From Diphasiastrum complanatum (taxonomy: Eukaryota; Streptophyta; Lycopodiopsida; Lycopodiales; Lycopodiaceae), in assembly GCA_029204225.1 (NCBI GenBank), contig CM055097.1, forward strand, positions 27,577,192-27,641,191: 64,000 nt of DNA. The letters are read 5' to 3'. The translations under genes and the position numbers were made by a program. Positions 53,364 to 64,000 of this stretch are shown piece by piece; position 1 is the stretch's first letter; every line of letters starts with the position of its first letter. Below the pieces are notes generated by a model. It was not told where the DNA came from and did not search any database. It saw nothing but the letters and a program-made list of their open reading frames with translations.

Positions 53364-54452
53364 ATGGATTCCCAAGAAAAAGCCAGTCCGAAAGCTTGTG
53401 GAGCCAATTACCATCTGTGGAAATTTAAGATGAAAACTGTAATAATGGCTAAAGAATTTTATGACATTGTTACAGGTGCAGAAGGGAAACCCGAAGCAGA
53501 CGACGCAACAATCACCAGATGGAAGCTGAAGGATGGAAAGGCTTTCGTGCTGATCATCCTCAACAATACGGATACCCAGATCGGCCATGTATCTGAGGCC
53601 CAAACATCGAAAGAAGTCTGAGACATCTTGAGAACACTATATGAAGTACAAGATATAGCTTCCAAGCTATATCTCAAGAAGAAATTTTACTCCCTCAAGA
53701 TGGTGAATGGTGATTCCCTGCAGAATCACATCAATCAATTCAAGAACCTGCTAAGACAAATGGCCATTGTCGGATTTGTCATAGACGATCAAGACGTAGT
53801 AATGCAACTGCTTACAAGCTTTCGAAGCTCATACGAGAGCTGGGTGATGATCATCACGACTCATCCAGAATTGACTCTTTCGAGAGTCATTACTATGTTG
53901 TTGCAGGAAGAAACGCGGAGGAACGAAGCCTCAAGTTCCTCAGCTGATTCTCACACTTTATACACCAACAAGAGCACAATTAAGCAGCAGAAGAAGAAAG
54001 GTTCGAAGCAATCAAAGCCAGACCAGAAACCAGTACAACAGAAAGAACAGTTGAATCCGTAGACAAAGAAGAAACTGTTCTACAGATACTGCAATCGAAA
54101 CAACCACGAAATTCAAGACTACCGGATACTACAAGCAAAGAACAACAGGAAGGGGCAGTCGAATCAAGTGGCAAATGCAGCTACAGAAGCTCCACAACCT
54201 ATTCAAGAAGCGGATCATGATGCCTTCATGACCAGCCATCAAGGAGCATCTAGCGACAATTCTTGGTTCTTGGATTTCGGAGCCACTCAGCACATAACCA
54301 GTCTCATTGGCTGTTTTGAGTCCTATACACCTTACAGTACCCACAAATATGTTCACCTTGCTGACAATAGCACACAAGCTATTAAAGGTGAAGGTACTGT
54401 AAGATTAAGCTATACAGTCGAACTCTTAGCCATAGCTATTGTTGCACACTAA
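53364..54452 (+). mobile_element. Ty1/copia gag-protease region E4b (fossil)
   Basis: Begins MDSQEKASPKACGANYHLWKF, the usual copia gag opening. It runs through DTQIGHVSEAQTSKEV, LYLKKKFYSLKM and WVMIITTHPELTLSRVITM, a knuckle-like FYRYCNRNNHE region near 54,070, and a protease-like WFLDFGATQHIT near 54,270. It belongs to the same family as 6925-8150. Broken copy; nothing recognisable follows until the next LTR. Confidence 0.85.
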
Positions 54453-54790
54453 GACCAAGCTACAGACTGACACTACAAGTCTGTTTTGAAGTTTATGAAC
54501 AATAGACAACGTTAATAACAATGGAAGTATATCTACTGTAAGCAAGCACCAAAATCATTCACATATATTACACATCAGAGACAGAATGGCGCAACTCTAA
54601 TTTTCATAAACAAGTTTACAAGAACAATTTTTTCCAACATTGTTTGTATCCCAGATCAGCGCGTCAATGCAAGAGAGGTATTCTCTCTTATAAGGAACTA
54701 GCTATTGCTAATTCTATGTTTGATTGTGTGACGATGTATGTCTGCTACTGCGTGACTAACATTGTTGCATCAAAAATAGCCAACAACTCT
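54453..54790. other. Spacer without a recognised feature
   Basis: No domain, repeat or element end is seen between the copia region and the next LTR. Confidence 0.5.
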
Positions 54791-55545
54791 TGTTGGAGGG
54801 TTTGAGGATCCCAAGGCAACCCTAACCCTAGTTAATTAGTGAGAGGGATTTGGCACCCTGCGTATGTAAGTCCAACCCGATGATTACATAGTTATTTGAT
54901 TGATTAGTTAAAAGTCAATAAAGGACTTTAGGCCTTTTTGCGGGACTTTTAATGTCGCAGGGCCTAAATGTCAAGTTAGTGAATAAAGTTGGGTTTCCCT
55001 CTAATTTTGATGGTTTCCACACTTTTTTAAATTTGAATAAAAAGAGAGGCAAGACTGGACCAATAGGATTCAGAGGCCAGGGTTCTCCTCTCTACTATAA
55101 GAAGGGACCAACTCGACTTGCTCCTCATGTTCATTTCCTCATTTCAATAAAGCAGATCATTGGTTCTCTTCAGAAATGGATTGATGAATGTCCTTGCTCT
55201 TCTTCTTTCCTTCTCCATCTCTCATGCTTTCTTTGGATTTTGCTAGTTATTGGATCTGAATGTTATTGGGATTGAGTGTTATTATATTTTTTATGAGAGA
55301 GAAAGAGAGAGAGAGAGAAAAAGTAAGCTATCTTTGTTGTGGATCGTAGTGTTAATGGATCTTAGTGTTAATGAGAAGGGTTAATGGATGTAGAGTTAGA
55401 TTTAGATCTTCCATTCATGCTGAAATCTGAACTAAACTATCGCTCTCATGGGAACGAACCTACGCGTGACAACTAACTCCACCTCTATGATGCTAGATTG
55501 ACTAGATCTTGGATTCAGGTTAGGCAAGGAAAGAAACCCACTACA
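54791..55545 (+). repeat. LTR of a Ty3/gypsy (Athila/Tat-type primer) element E5
   Basis: 755 bp, TGTTGGAGGG...CCCACTACA. It contains a TATA-like CTATAAGAAG (55095-55104) and AATAAA at 55146-55151, in the order promoter then polyadenylation signal. The primer site follows four bases after the end. A second copy of this LTR is not seen in the window. Confidence 0.75.
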
Positions 55546-55549
55546 ATTT

Positions 55550-55569
55550 TGGTGCCGTTGCCGGGGAGC
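55550..55569 (+). other. Primer-binding site (Asp tRNA type)
   Basis: TGGTGCCGTTGCCGGGGAGC differs by single bases from the TGGCGCCGTTGCCGGGGA site used by plant Athila and Tat/Ogre gypsy lineages. Confidence 0.85.
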
Positions 55570-56249
55570 TATGCCAATTTTTTAATTTGCAGCATGATTG
55601 TTGGATGGTTAGCTTGCATTAGACATCTTGTTGGATGATCTTGAATAATGTTAGATCTGCATTTTAGGGTTAGTTTGGGATTGATTTTTCTTGATTTGAG
55701 TGGATTTGCTTGTTTGAAATCTAATCTGATTGTTAAAACAAGGAAAGCTATTCAGATCACCAATCTTAAGATCCATTTGGATATGAAATATCACAGAAAA
55801 TAACAAAAATCGGTCAAATCTGCCAGATTTGGTCAAAAAGAGACAAAAGGCATCATCAAAGCTTAGAACTTTTTACCCTCTTTCAGGAAACCTTCGCCGA
55901 GTTGCAAACACCTTCAATTTTGTTCACAGAACCTTCAGTTTGAAGGGTGAAGATTAATTCCCAGCAGATTTTCAGAAACATCAAAAAAACCGTCAAAAAA
56001 CACCAAAAAATCATCAAAACCCTAAAAACACCCCGATCCACTGTGCACAGGTGTGATTCAGATCTATCTACTGCCAGGTCGGCAAAGAATAATACCAAAA
56101 ATAGAGTGAGTTTCAGAGGATCAGTTGTCATATTGCCATATTTTTGCCAAAAAAGTCTCTTTTTTGCAAAATTACTAATATTACTCTTGATCCTTTGCTA
56201 GAACCTTTGTCGAGTTTTCAAAACATTCTATTTATAGTAAAATACTATT
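55570..56249 (+). other. E5 leader region
   Basis: About 680 bp of A/T-rich sequence without a domain. ORFs on both strands look like chance. Confidence 0.5.
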
Positions 56250-59200
56250 TTTGAGTCGTCTACGAGGAATGGTGGAAGATATACCTGTCAGGATTGTAGG
56301 AGTACAGTTCGTCATTACTTTCGTAGTGATGGACTTACCAGAAGCGCCTAATGTTTACCGAGTTCTATTGGGACGTCCATGGTTACGAGTTGCGCAAGTA
56401 ATTCATAACTGGAGTACCGGAAAATTCACTTTTGAAAATCATGAACTGCAGTTAAAACTGATCCTACAACTTGGACTATCAAACCAGTGGTTCAAAAAGA
56501 GGATGACAATTCGTCAACAATGGATCACACTTGTGACCGACCACAGAAAAATTTGGGAGTTCATTACGATTCTCAAACAGATACGGTCAATTGGAATGAA
56601 GCTCTTGCAACGATTGACTGTACAACAAGAAATATGTGTCAACAAGATAATCAATCAGATTTGAGCGAGATTTCCTTATTAGATCGAACTTTGGATACAC
56701 CAATCACGTTTCCACTAAATGTGCTGAATGTAGTCTGGATATCAATGGAACCTATACCAGATCCGATTGAGGATGAACTTATTCATGTTAGTCATGCCTT
56801 GACTTATGATGGCAATGCAGATTCTAAATCATATGGATCCGACCAGATTTGGAGTGCGTAATGTTCCTAATGAACCAACAATCAAACCACCCAAAGCAGT
56901 TATATGGAAGGAAGAGAAATCTAAATTTTATATCACTTTCCAGGGAGCCACACACAAGGTGCACATCACTGAGGCCGCCCTTGCAGCTATAGGTATAGCA
57001 TCCGGCATGCAGGCCTCACCCAATCACAAGCATGCCAAACAGGTCATCAAGCCATATATAGACCTCACCAACAATATGCACCTTCAATCCACGCTGCTGC
57101 CCAGCTACTGAACAACTTCCTGATGGTTGGCAACCTCATGAAAGACCGCATCACATCACAGATCCTCCATAGGATAGTGGAGTCCCACACCAAGTTGGCC
57201 AAATCTCCTCTTGAACCATATAATTGGTTCAACACTGTTTCTGGTGAGCTCAAACGAGCTATTAAGGCCAATACTAAGCAGTAGTTCACTGCTGGCTCTT
57301 TATTGTCCCTTTTAGCCGTGTTTCACTTAGAAAACTGAATCCATGGCTTCCACCTGGATTCCGTGCTTTCTCATAGTCGTTGTCGTCCACGCAGCGAGAT
57401 CGTTATTCTTGACTCACCTTCCGCGTCACGACGTCGCACTAGGCATACCTCGTCAGCTATGCTTCCACCCCCTATTGTTGTTCACGCTGAACTTCCCATT
57501 CCCCTAGTCTCTGATGCTTCCCTCGCCTCTGCTTCCATTCATGGACAGTCTGTGACCATTGGGCCTACCATTCTCATCACAGCTGCCTAGGCCGCCTCAC
57601 CCCCACACACCAAAGCCACCTCACCAAACACACAACTCTTTATGGATATGTTAGATGATTCCGACCCCCTTGGGGCCACCAAAATTTTTGAAATGCCCCA
57701 GAGCCCTGCGCCCTTTGAACTCCAATCCCCTGGAAAAGGATTCGGACATATCCATGAATCTACTGTTGGTGTTGAAGATGTCAGCCAGCAACCTCACACG
57801 GAAGATAGCCCAGCCGCACTTTGGGTCGACAAAGCTGTGAAATCACCGAAACAGTTTGACGCCACAGTGCCTGAGGGATTTGAAGAGGAGGACATTTTTG
57901 AAGAAGAAGAACTAGTGGCACCTATTCCACGCCTACCAAGGACAGTACCATCAAGTCCTCCTGCTGCTGCCGCCTCCACGACCATCGATTCTGGTGATGC
58001 TCTAGGTTTGGTTTCAAGCCTTGCGCAAGTGATCCAGTCTATGCTGGATAAGAAGAAGGAAATGGAGCAGAGAATTTCCGAGACGGGGTCCGAAAACACT
58101 CTGATCAGCAAGAAAATTGTCCAGTTGGATCTAGAGTTAAAGATTGCCAAACAACATGAAGACAAGGCTGAAGCCGAAAAGAAGTTGGCCCAACAACAAG
58201 TTGATCGCTTGGTTGACTACATCAGCTCCCTGCAAAACGCCCTGACAACAGCACATGATCAGGTGGATAAGGCCATGCAGGATGCAAAGCAACAGGTGTA
58301 GCTGTTGAAGGGTCAATTACAGATGGCCGAACAAGATCGCATGTGGCTTCAAGATGAATTGGATGCGACCACTCTTGAACATGATGCGTATCTTCAAACA
58401 CAAATACCAGATCATCCGGTCACACCGACGGAGATTGTGTATTTGTTCAAGAAAGTGGAGACATACAAAGTGGCCCTTTAGAGATTTCAAGGCCGCTTTG
58501 ACATGTTCAAAGGAGCAGCTTCAACCGAGTTGGCAAAGGCTAAGGAGACCATCACTACCTATGAAAAAGTAGTCGCTCAAGTGTTGGAAGCCGGACCACA
58601 AATTCCCGTATCGGTCATGCTGCAATTCTCCCCTCCGCGCCAAGAAGCTGTACCAATGGATATAGGGGTAGATTCGAGCATGGACCATGGGGGAGCTCGA
58701 GATATAGCCGAACAACCGCCAATCTTACAAGCAGTACAAGCAGGTCCATCCTCATCAAGGACCACACCTCTATTCAGAAGGCCCATCAGTGTCGAGGACC
58801 AGATCCAGACCTTCTTAAAGCAACATTCGCATGAGTCCTCACGTGGTGGATGGGTTCTGAAGTTTAAGACCAAAGGAGCACCAAGCTTCTGATCCCAAAA
58901 GCAGTCTTCTATTGGGCTGTGAGGGAGGTCACACAAGATATGACCACTCATCTGTCCTATTCAGTGAGGTGGAATATCACTGCATTGGAGGCACTCCATA
59001 CTGCATATGAGGACTTCCAGACAAAATTGTTTGAGGATGCGATGTTGTGCTCAATTCATGCCAAGAGGCCGGTGACACTGATGCCCAAGTACATGCTTCT
59101 TGTCATGAGGCTTCGAAACACCTATGACAACATTTTTAAGTCTGGCTTTACACAGAGGCATGTTCCTCTTGAAAGGGGGTGTCCCACCCCGAAAAAAGAA

Positions 59201-59465
59201 GAAGCAAGCACATCCCAAGCGCTCGCAACCCAAGCCTAGGTCTCTCAGCTCTTCACCCTCACCTCTTCATATTAGAAAAGATCTGGCAAGCACGTCAACA
59301 ATTCCATGGGTTAAGAGTCCTCCCCTAACCCCTGATCTTGAAATGCACAATTCTCCTTCTATACATGCGGATGACTTAAATACAATGGTGGACATGATTG
59401 TTACTGATGTTGATGCAACTGATAAAGAGTTGCACATCAGACTTGTACATTCTCCAAAATACTGA
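56250..59465 (+). mobile_element. E5 coding-like tract: protease-like part and unfamiliar coiled-coil part (fossil)
   Basis: The first part (about 56,250-56,460) resembles the end of a plant gypsy protease, with ITFVVMDLPEAPNVY, VLLGRPWLRVAQVIHNW and FTFENHEL. A region near 56,880-57,270 (WKEEKSKFYITFQGATHKV, NWFNTVSGELKRAIK) matches nothing I know. From about 57,640 comes an acidic/Pro-rich stretch, then a long coiled coil near 58,030-58,300 (KKEMEQRISETG, KQHEDKAEAEKKLAQQQ). Later parts include VEDQIQTFLKQHSHESSRGG and a Lys-rich PRKKKKQAHPKR. I see no reverse transcriptase or integrase. Codon-like structure persists over 3 kb with several breaks. It may be an extra ORF of the element or captured host sequence. 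Confidence 0.55.
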
Positions 59466-60829
59466 ATACAAATTGTTCAATGATATCTTGAAGTCATTTG
59501 AGACTGCTTTGTATTCCTTTTTTTGAAAGGTACATTATTGTTGCACGTCTATCATCCCAATGTTTATGCGGTTTCGACAATTTCTACGCTTCTATTTAAG
59601 TCCTTGCACTGTATGCGACTTCCTTGTCTTGGTCTTACCTGTACATCAAATAAACTTGTTAAACAATATCAAAATTGAGATTATTCTAAATGAAATATTG
59701 CAATACCGAAAACACTGAAATATGTCCAGATAAAGTCATTGAAAGTCATTTCAAATGTGTATTGAAATAAACACACATACACCTACCAATCTTGTTGGCT
59801 CGAAAACAGAAGTGTTTAGGAATATCATATTGCAGCAAGGTAAGCTCTGATCGAATGTGATCGAGTGTCCAATCTTCCTCCACCAAAATGTTAAAGAAAG
59901 CGCTTGTTTTTCTATAAGATATCTAAATTTCATTGACGATCTATTGGTTTGCATTAATGTTGTGTGGCATGTCACGTCATGTGAAGAGACTTGATGACAA
60001 ATGGAAGTCCACCATTTGCATGTCACTATAGAGGTTGTTCTATTCCTAAAAAGTTTCATTATGCTTGTTCCAATTCTAGAAAGCTTCATTATGCTTACCA
60101 AGATTCTAACATTCTGCTTTTTGATCATTCCCATATAAAGGCATAACCCAAAATCCATAAGAAACATGGTTTATAGAGCATATTTATATAACAAGACAGA
60201 CACATATATGATCAATAACATTAAAACCAACATCAAGGTTATAATATCAAATAAATCTAGAGAGTGAGCTAGATTCTTTAAAGAACCCATTAGTCAATTG
60301 ATAGGAGTTGCCAGGTTTTCAATCCTCTTATTAATAGTTTTGATCAGTTGGAACTTTCTATACAAACAGATTACAGAAACCATCATTCACAAAACGAGTC
60401 CTCGTACATAATGTCAAGTAAAGCACCTTGAAACGGAATATCTTCCTGACAATCTAGTTTTATTTCAAAATGATACACATTCTATTCTGCTTGAGACAAC
60501 AGTGAAGCTATATTGCTTCAATAAAATATACTCATATTTCTATTGAGATGTGAACTGATTGATTGGCTACCCAACCTGAGATTGATTGCATGCTTTTGCA
60601 GAAAGGAATCAATTCAATCATGTATAAGTCAAAAACATCTAGATTGTTTAAGAGTATACGAGAAATGAAGTGATGACTTACGCGGGTATCCAGCCTAAGA
60701 ACTACTAATCTAGAGCTGCTTTTGAAGATTTAAAGGACAACTTATACTCTGAAGGTATTACCAATCCATATGTAAGAGTCAGATATTAGGTAGAAAAAAG
60801 AATGTAAGCATATGATCTTAATCAAAACT
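59466..60829. other. Intergenic, 3' flank of the minus-strand gene
   Basis: No gene or element end is seen. A doublet of a ~28-bp AGCTTCATTATGCTT unit lies near 60,050-60,110. The minus strand reads AAATAAAAC near 60,465, a possible polyadenylation signal for the gene on the right. The ORF at 59751-60167 has no domain. Confidence 0.45.
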
Positions 60830-63800
60830 TCATGCTTGTCCTGCCTCAAATGCACGCCAAATCTCGGAAATCTCTTCAGCTGACAGTGCAACTGAGCTTG
60901 TTTGCACAGGTGCTACAGGAGTAGATGCCCCTGCACACATCTGTGGAGTGGCTGGTGTAGAACTTGATGTGATTACTGACGCGGGAGTGAAGTTAAACGT
61001 ACGAGATATCTGATCACAGTAGACAGAAGTTCCAGTATGAATTCCATCAGGACTAGCGGTAGCCCTTCCGTTTTCTAATAAGACCGCAGGTTCGAAGCCT
61101 ACAACAGGCATGGCTGTACTATACTCTTCATGTGGTAGAAAAGTTGCTTGGGATGCCTTGCAGCAAATGCTCGAATGGCTAGAAATATTGTCATTGTTGG
61201 CATCAGGTGACTCGTTTACGGTAACATTATCAGTAATATCATGTTGAGGACCTGATTTTCTTTGCAATTTGTTTTGCTCTCTTCCAGAAGTAGCTATAAC
61301 AATGGTGGAATCAACAACAGCAGTATGCAAATCCATGCCTTCACGAGCTTTGCCTCCAACCGCTGGCAAATAACCAGATGATTCAAGCTCCAATTTGCTG
61401 CCTGAAGCCTTATGCAGATCACGCGCTAATGACAACAACTCTTCTTCCGGACCAGATTTTTTTGTTTTCTGACAACTATGATTTGCACAGCTGTAGTTTG
61501 TTTCTGACGAACTTTCAAGCAATACAGGGCGAACATCTGTTTCTGTACTTATCTCACTTTCTTGTACGAGATTCATCAAAGAGGCCAATTCCAGTGCCAT
61601 TTTCTTTACTGATCTTGGTTTGCGCTCTAATATCTCAAGAACATCTGGGAAAGAAACTGAGTTTATATACTTAACCGCTGAGTTTATACTTAACCGCTCG
61701 TTCAAATCCTTAGTTATCTTGCTCGTGTGGACAATATCTGAGAGGCCCGTATTATCGCGACAATTTGCATTGTTGAGTTTCAATTTCCCAGCCTCATCTG
61801 CGTATACACTCTTCTCCAATATTTCATCAGGGATACTGAATTTCTTCGAGTCTTTGAGAGAATCTATATCAAGCTTTTTGTGTAGCTTACTGCTTCCAGG
61901 GAACGATGACGCACTCAATTCCGCTACTGCTTCCATTATTGAAAAAGCCTTTGATATGGAAGGAGGAAGAGTTACCGTCATGTTCAAATCCTTCCCTTCT
62001 GCTTTGGCACAGACTGACTCAAATACAGAGAGTGGTTGAAGATTCGAACAGAACTGATAGTCGACAGATGAATTATAGCTTGAACAGCCTGATGCAGCAT
62101 CTTTGCTGTTATCAACCGATTCAGCAGCCCTTCCTGCGCCAACTCCAGTATCCAGATTGCTAAGAGTAGCCGCCTCTGGAATAGATCTTAATAACTTTAC
62201 CCCACATACAGGAGAAGCAATAAACTTGCTTTCTGATGAGTAATCAGCCTTTCTCTTTTCAGTATGATGACCAGGAATATTACAGGAGTATCTCGTCTCA
62301 CCCGCTGTTATCTCTAAATAGTTTTGTCGATCAAAAGAACTTGGATTTAGTGGAGCATGATCCGACATCCTCCTCATCTGCGCAATATGCTTTTCAGGCT
62401 TGTCAAAAAAATCAATACCATATAATAAAACCAAAAGCACAAAGTCCTCAACACGTACTAAAGCATAACTAGTGTATAGCATCTCCAAGCTGAAAGCTCT
62501 TTAAGTGAGTCTACGAAGAAACACAGCAAAAAAATAGTTTCTTCACGGAAGAAACGAGATACTAGGATTAAACTTATCCAGATACGATATCTTCATAGTA
62601 GAATGGCATCCAATAGATAGTATACCTTTGAGGTAAGAGTTTGCATAATATTGCTGGAGTGATCAAGCAAGCTGGATTGAAGCTCCGAATGTGGTTCTTT
62701 CTTGGTTGGAGAAGAGCTATGGCGAGGAAATGAATTGCAGTTTGAGAAGGAATGGCTAATTAGAGAAGATATATCGCTTAAAGCTTCTCTTCTCCTTGAA
62801 GAGCGCTTTCTGAGTCTCTGAAGCACTGTATCATCAAGGTTTTCTTTTTGGTTTCGAGACAACAAACAAGTTGTCCAAGACTGGCAATCAGGAGGTGGCT
62901 CACTGAAGGTCAAATGAGAGACAGGAGTCGAATCTTGGAGCGTTATAGATGGAGAACTTGGTTGTGTGATTGTTCGTTTCTTGGAAGACGAATCAGCGGA
63001 TTTGATACCTGTAGGCATGTGTTCTGAACTAGCTGTAGCCAAATATTCTTGTAGCTCTGGTTCTGTAGTCGAGGGCATGCATAAGCTAGAATCCTTAGGT
63101 GCTTCAGTAATACCATCGTCAGTAACTGAATACTGACTGATATCAGAGCAGTTTGTAAGAGACAACTCTTCGGAAAGCGTTTGGTAATCTGGCACCTCAG
63201 AAGACTTCGGTAATATGTCGACACTTGGTGAGCTTTCTAAGGAAGGTGGTGGGTCGTAAGCTTCCTGGGAACTAAATGATGGAATACTGGATAGTTTAGC
63301 GTTAATCGTTTGATCAGTGTTTGGGACATCACAGCTTCGGATTGAGGGCTTCATGAAAGCATATGGAGAGTCATAATCCATAGCTGCATCTACTGACATG
63401 CGTGTCTTCGAACCTGAGCTGTGTGAACTTTCCGATCGTCTGGGTGATGTCAAAATGCATGAATTAACTCTACTACTAGGGACTTTCTCATTTCTGCCGT
63501 AAGAAACCCAATGAGAATGATTTGGTGATTTGTCACGGCTAAACGATCTGAGCAAAAAGCTAGAGCCTTCCTTGCTACTGGATGATCTAACAAAAGAGAG
63601 CTTCGAGTGTTGTCCAGAAGTAGGTGCTGCTTCTGCTATCTCCTTTCCTGGAAAACAAAGGGCGTGAACCGTTTCCTTTGTGCTATATGATTTTTGTAGC
63701 AAAAACGGAGCACCATTTCTTTTGCTCTTAGATCTAGTTAGGAATGTAGGTGTACCTAGCATGATTTCCGTCGCTCTAATTTGACTTGATGAACGCTTGA

Positions 63801-63954
63801 CATGCGAGAATGAGGGAGGTTCTTTTGAAAAATCTTTCCAGAAAATGGAACGTTGACAAGGTGGTGTTCCTCGGTCGACATGAGCGTTGGAGGAACCTCC
63901 CCCGGTCTGGAGCGAGCCGTCCTCCGGTATGTATCTACTCATGCATTTCCCCAT
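60830..63954 (-). CDS. Ser-rich protein of unknown function with N-myristoylation start
   Basis: Two exons (63954-62626 and 62398-60830) join in phase 0 across a 227-bp GT-AG intron to give 965 residues. The first in-frame ATG is at 63954; an in-frame stop lies upstream at 63996-63994. The start MGKCMSRYIPEDGS fits the N-myristoylation rule (Gly2, Ser6), and Cys4 could be palmitoylated, so membrane attachment is likely. The protein is very Ser-rich and probably mostly disordered. It has basic Ser clusters (HVKRSSSQIRATE, FVRSSSSKEGSSFLLRSFSR) and an Arg cluster RLRKRSSRRRE at about 380-390. In exon 2 there is a helix-like PDVLEILERKPRSVKKMALE. The C-terminus is AEEISEIWRAFEAGQA. I recognise no domain or family. 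The promoter lies beyond the window. Confidence 0.85.
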
Positions 63955-64000
63955 CGCAGATACACGACCACGCTTCACTCTCGCAAGGTGGTGCTAAAAT
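63955..64000 (-). other. 5' untranslated region of the Ser-rich protein gene
   Basis: The 46 bases before the ATG contain an in-frame TAG (63996-63994, minus) and no other in-frame ATG, which supports the chosen start. The sequence around the start (GCGATGGGG) has G at +4. Confidence 0.6.

Noticed and set aside
61378-62472. + strand ORFs over the second exon of the MGKC protein gene
   Set aside because: Antisense shadows of the long minus-strand reading frame, whose intron phase and length favour it as the gene.

Overview
The window reads as nuclear DNA of a land plant with a repeat-rich genome. Evidence: a four-exon group I bZIP gene of the plant VIP1/RSG/RF2a type with a 5.1-kb intron, Ty1/copia and Ty3/gypsy elements using the plant initiator-Met and Asp tRNA primer sites, a BED/DUF659 hAT transposon, an RRM-endonuclease LINE, TTTAGGG-type telomere-like words and long GA/CT microsatellites. 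The long introns and heavy LTR load would suit a fern, another non-seed plant or a gymnosperm, but sequence alone does not settle the taxon.

Layout. 1-12.3 kb: AT-rich intergenic DNA with short tandem repeats, a gypsy gag-like relic (6.2-6.6 kb), a copia relic (6.9-8.2 kb) and a ~200-bp satellite (9.2-9.8 kb). 12.3-26.3 kb: a nest of transposons. A LINE is split by a hAT element with an exact 8-bp target duplication. The LINE ends where an older gypsy (E0) begins, and E0 is split by a younger gypsy (E1) with two LTRs and a near-identical 5-bp duplication. 26.3-29.1 kb: no gene seen. 29.1-32.8 kb: a minus-strand copia (E3) carrying a solo LTR of another copia. 33.2-41.4 kb: the bZIP gene, with small TIR elements in introns 2 and 3. 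41.4-48.8 kb: intergenic DNA with a gypsy RT relic, a G-box cluster and two kinds of repeats. 48.8-54.5 kb: copia internal parts on both sides of one 2.06-kb LTR. 54.8-59.5 kb: an LTR plus Asp-tRNA primer site, then a coding-like tract with a protease-like part and an unfamiliar coiled-coil part. 60.8-64.0 kb: a second host gene on the minus strand, two exons, encoding a 965-residue Ser-rich protein with an N-myristoylation start (MGKCMS).

Only two host genes are well supported: the bZIP factor and the MGKC protein. Both have reading frames that stay in phase across GT-AG introns, and nothing shows that they work together. The rest is mostly transposon history. The least familiar coding matter is the coiled-coil tract at 56.3-59.5 kb and the MGKC protein; I recognise neither family.
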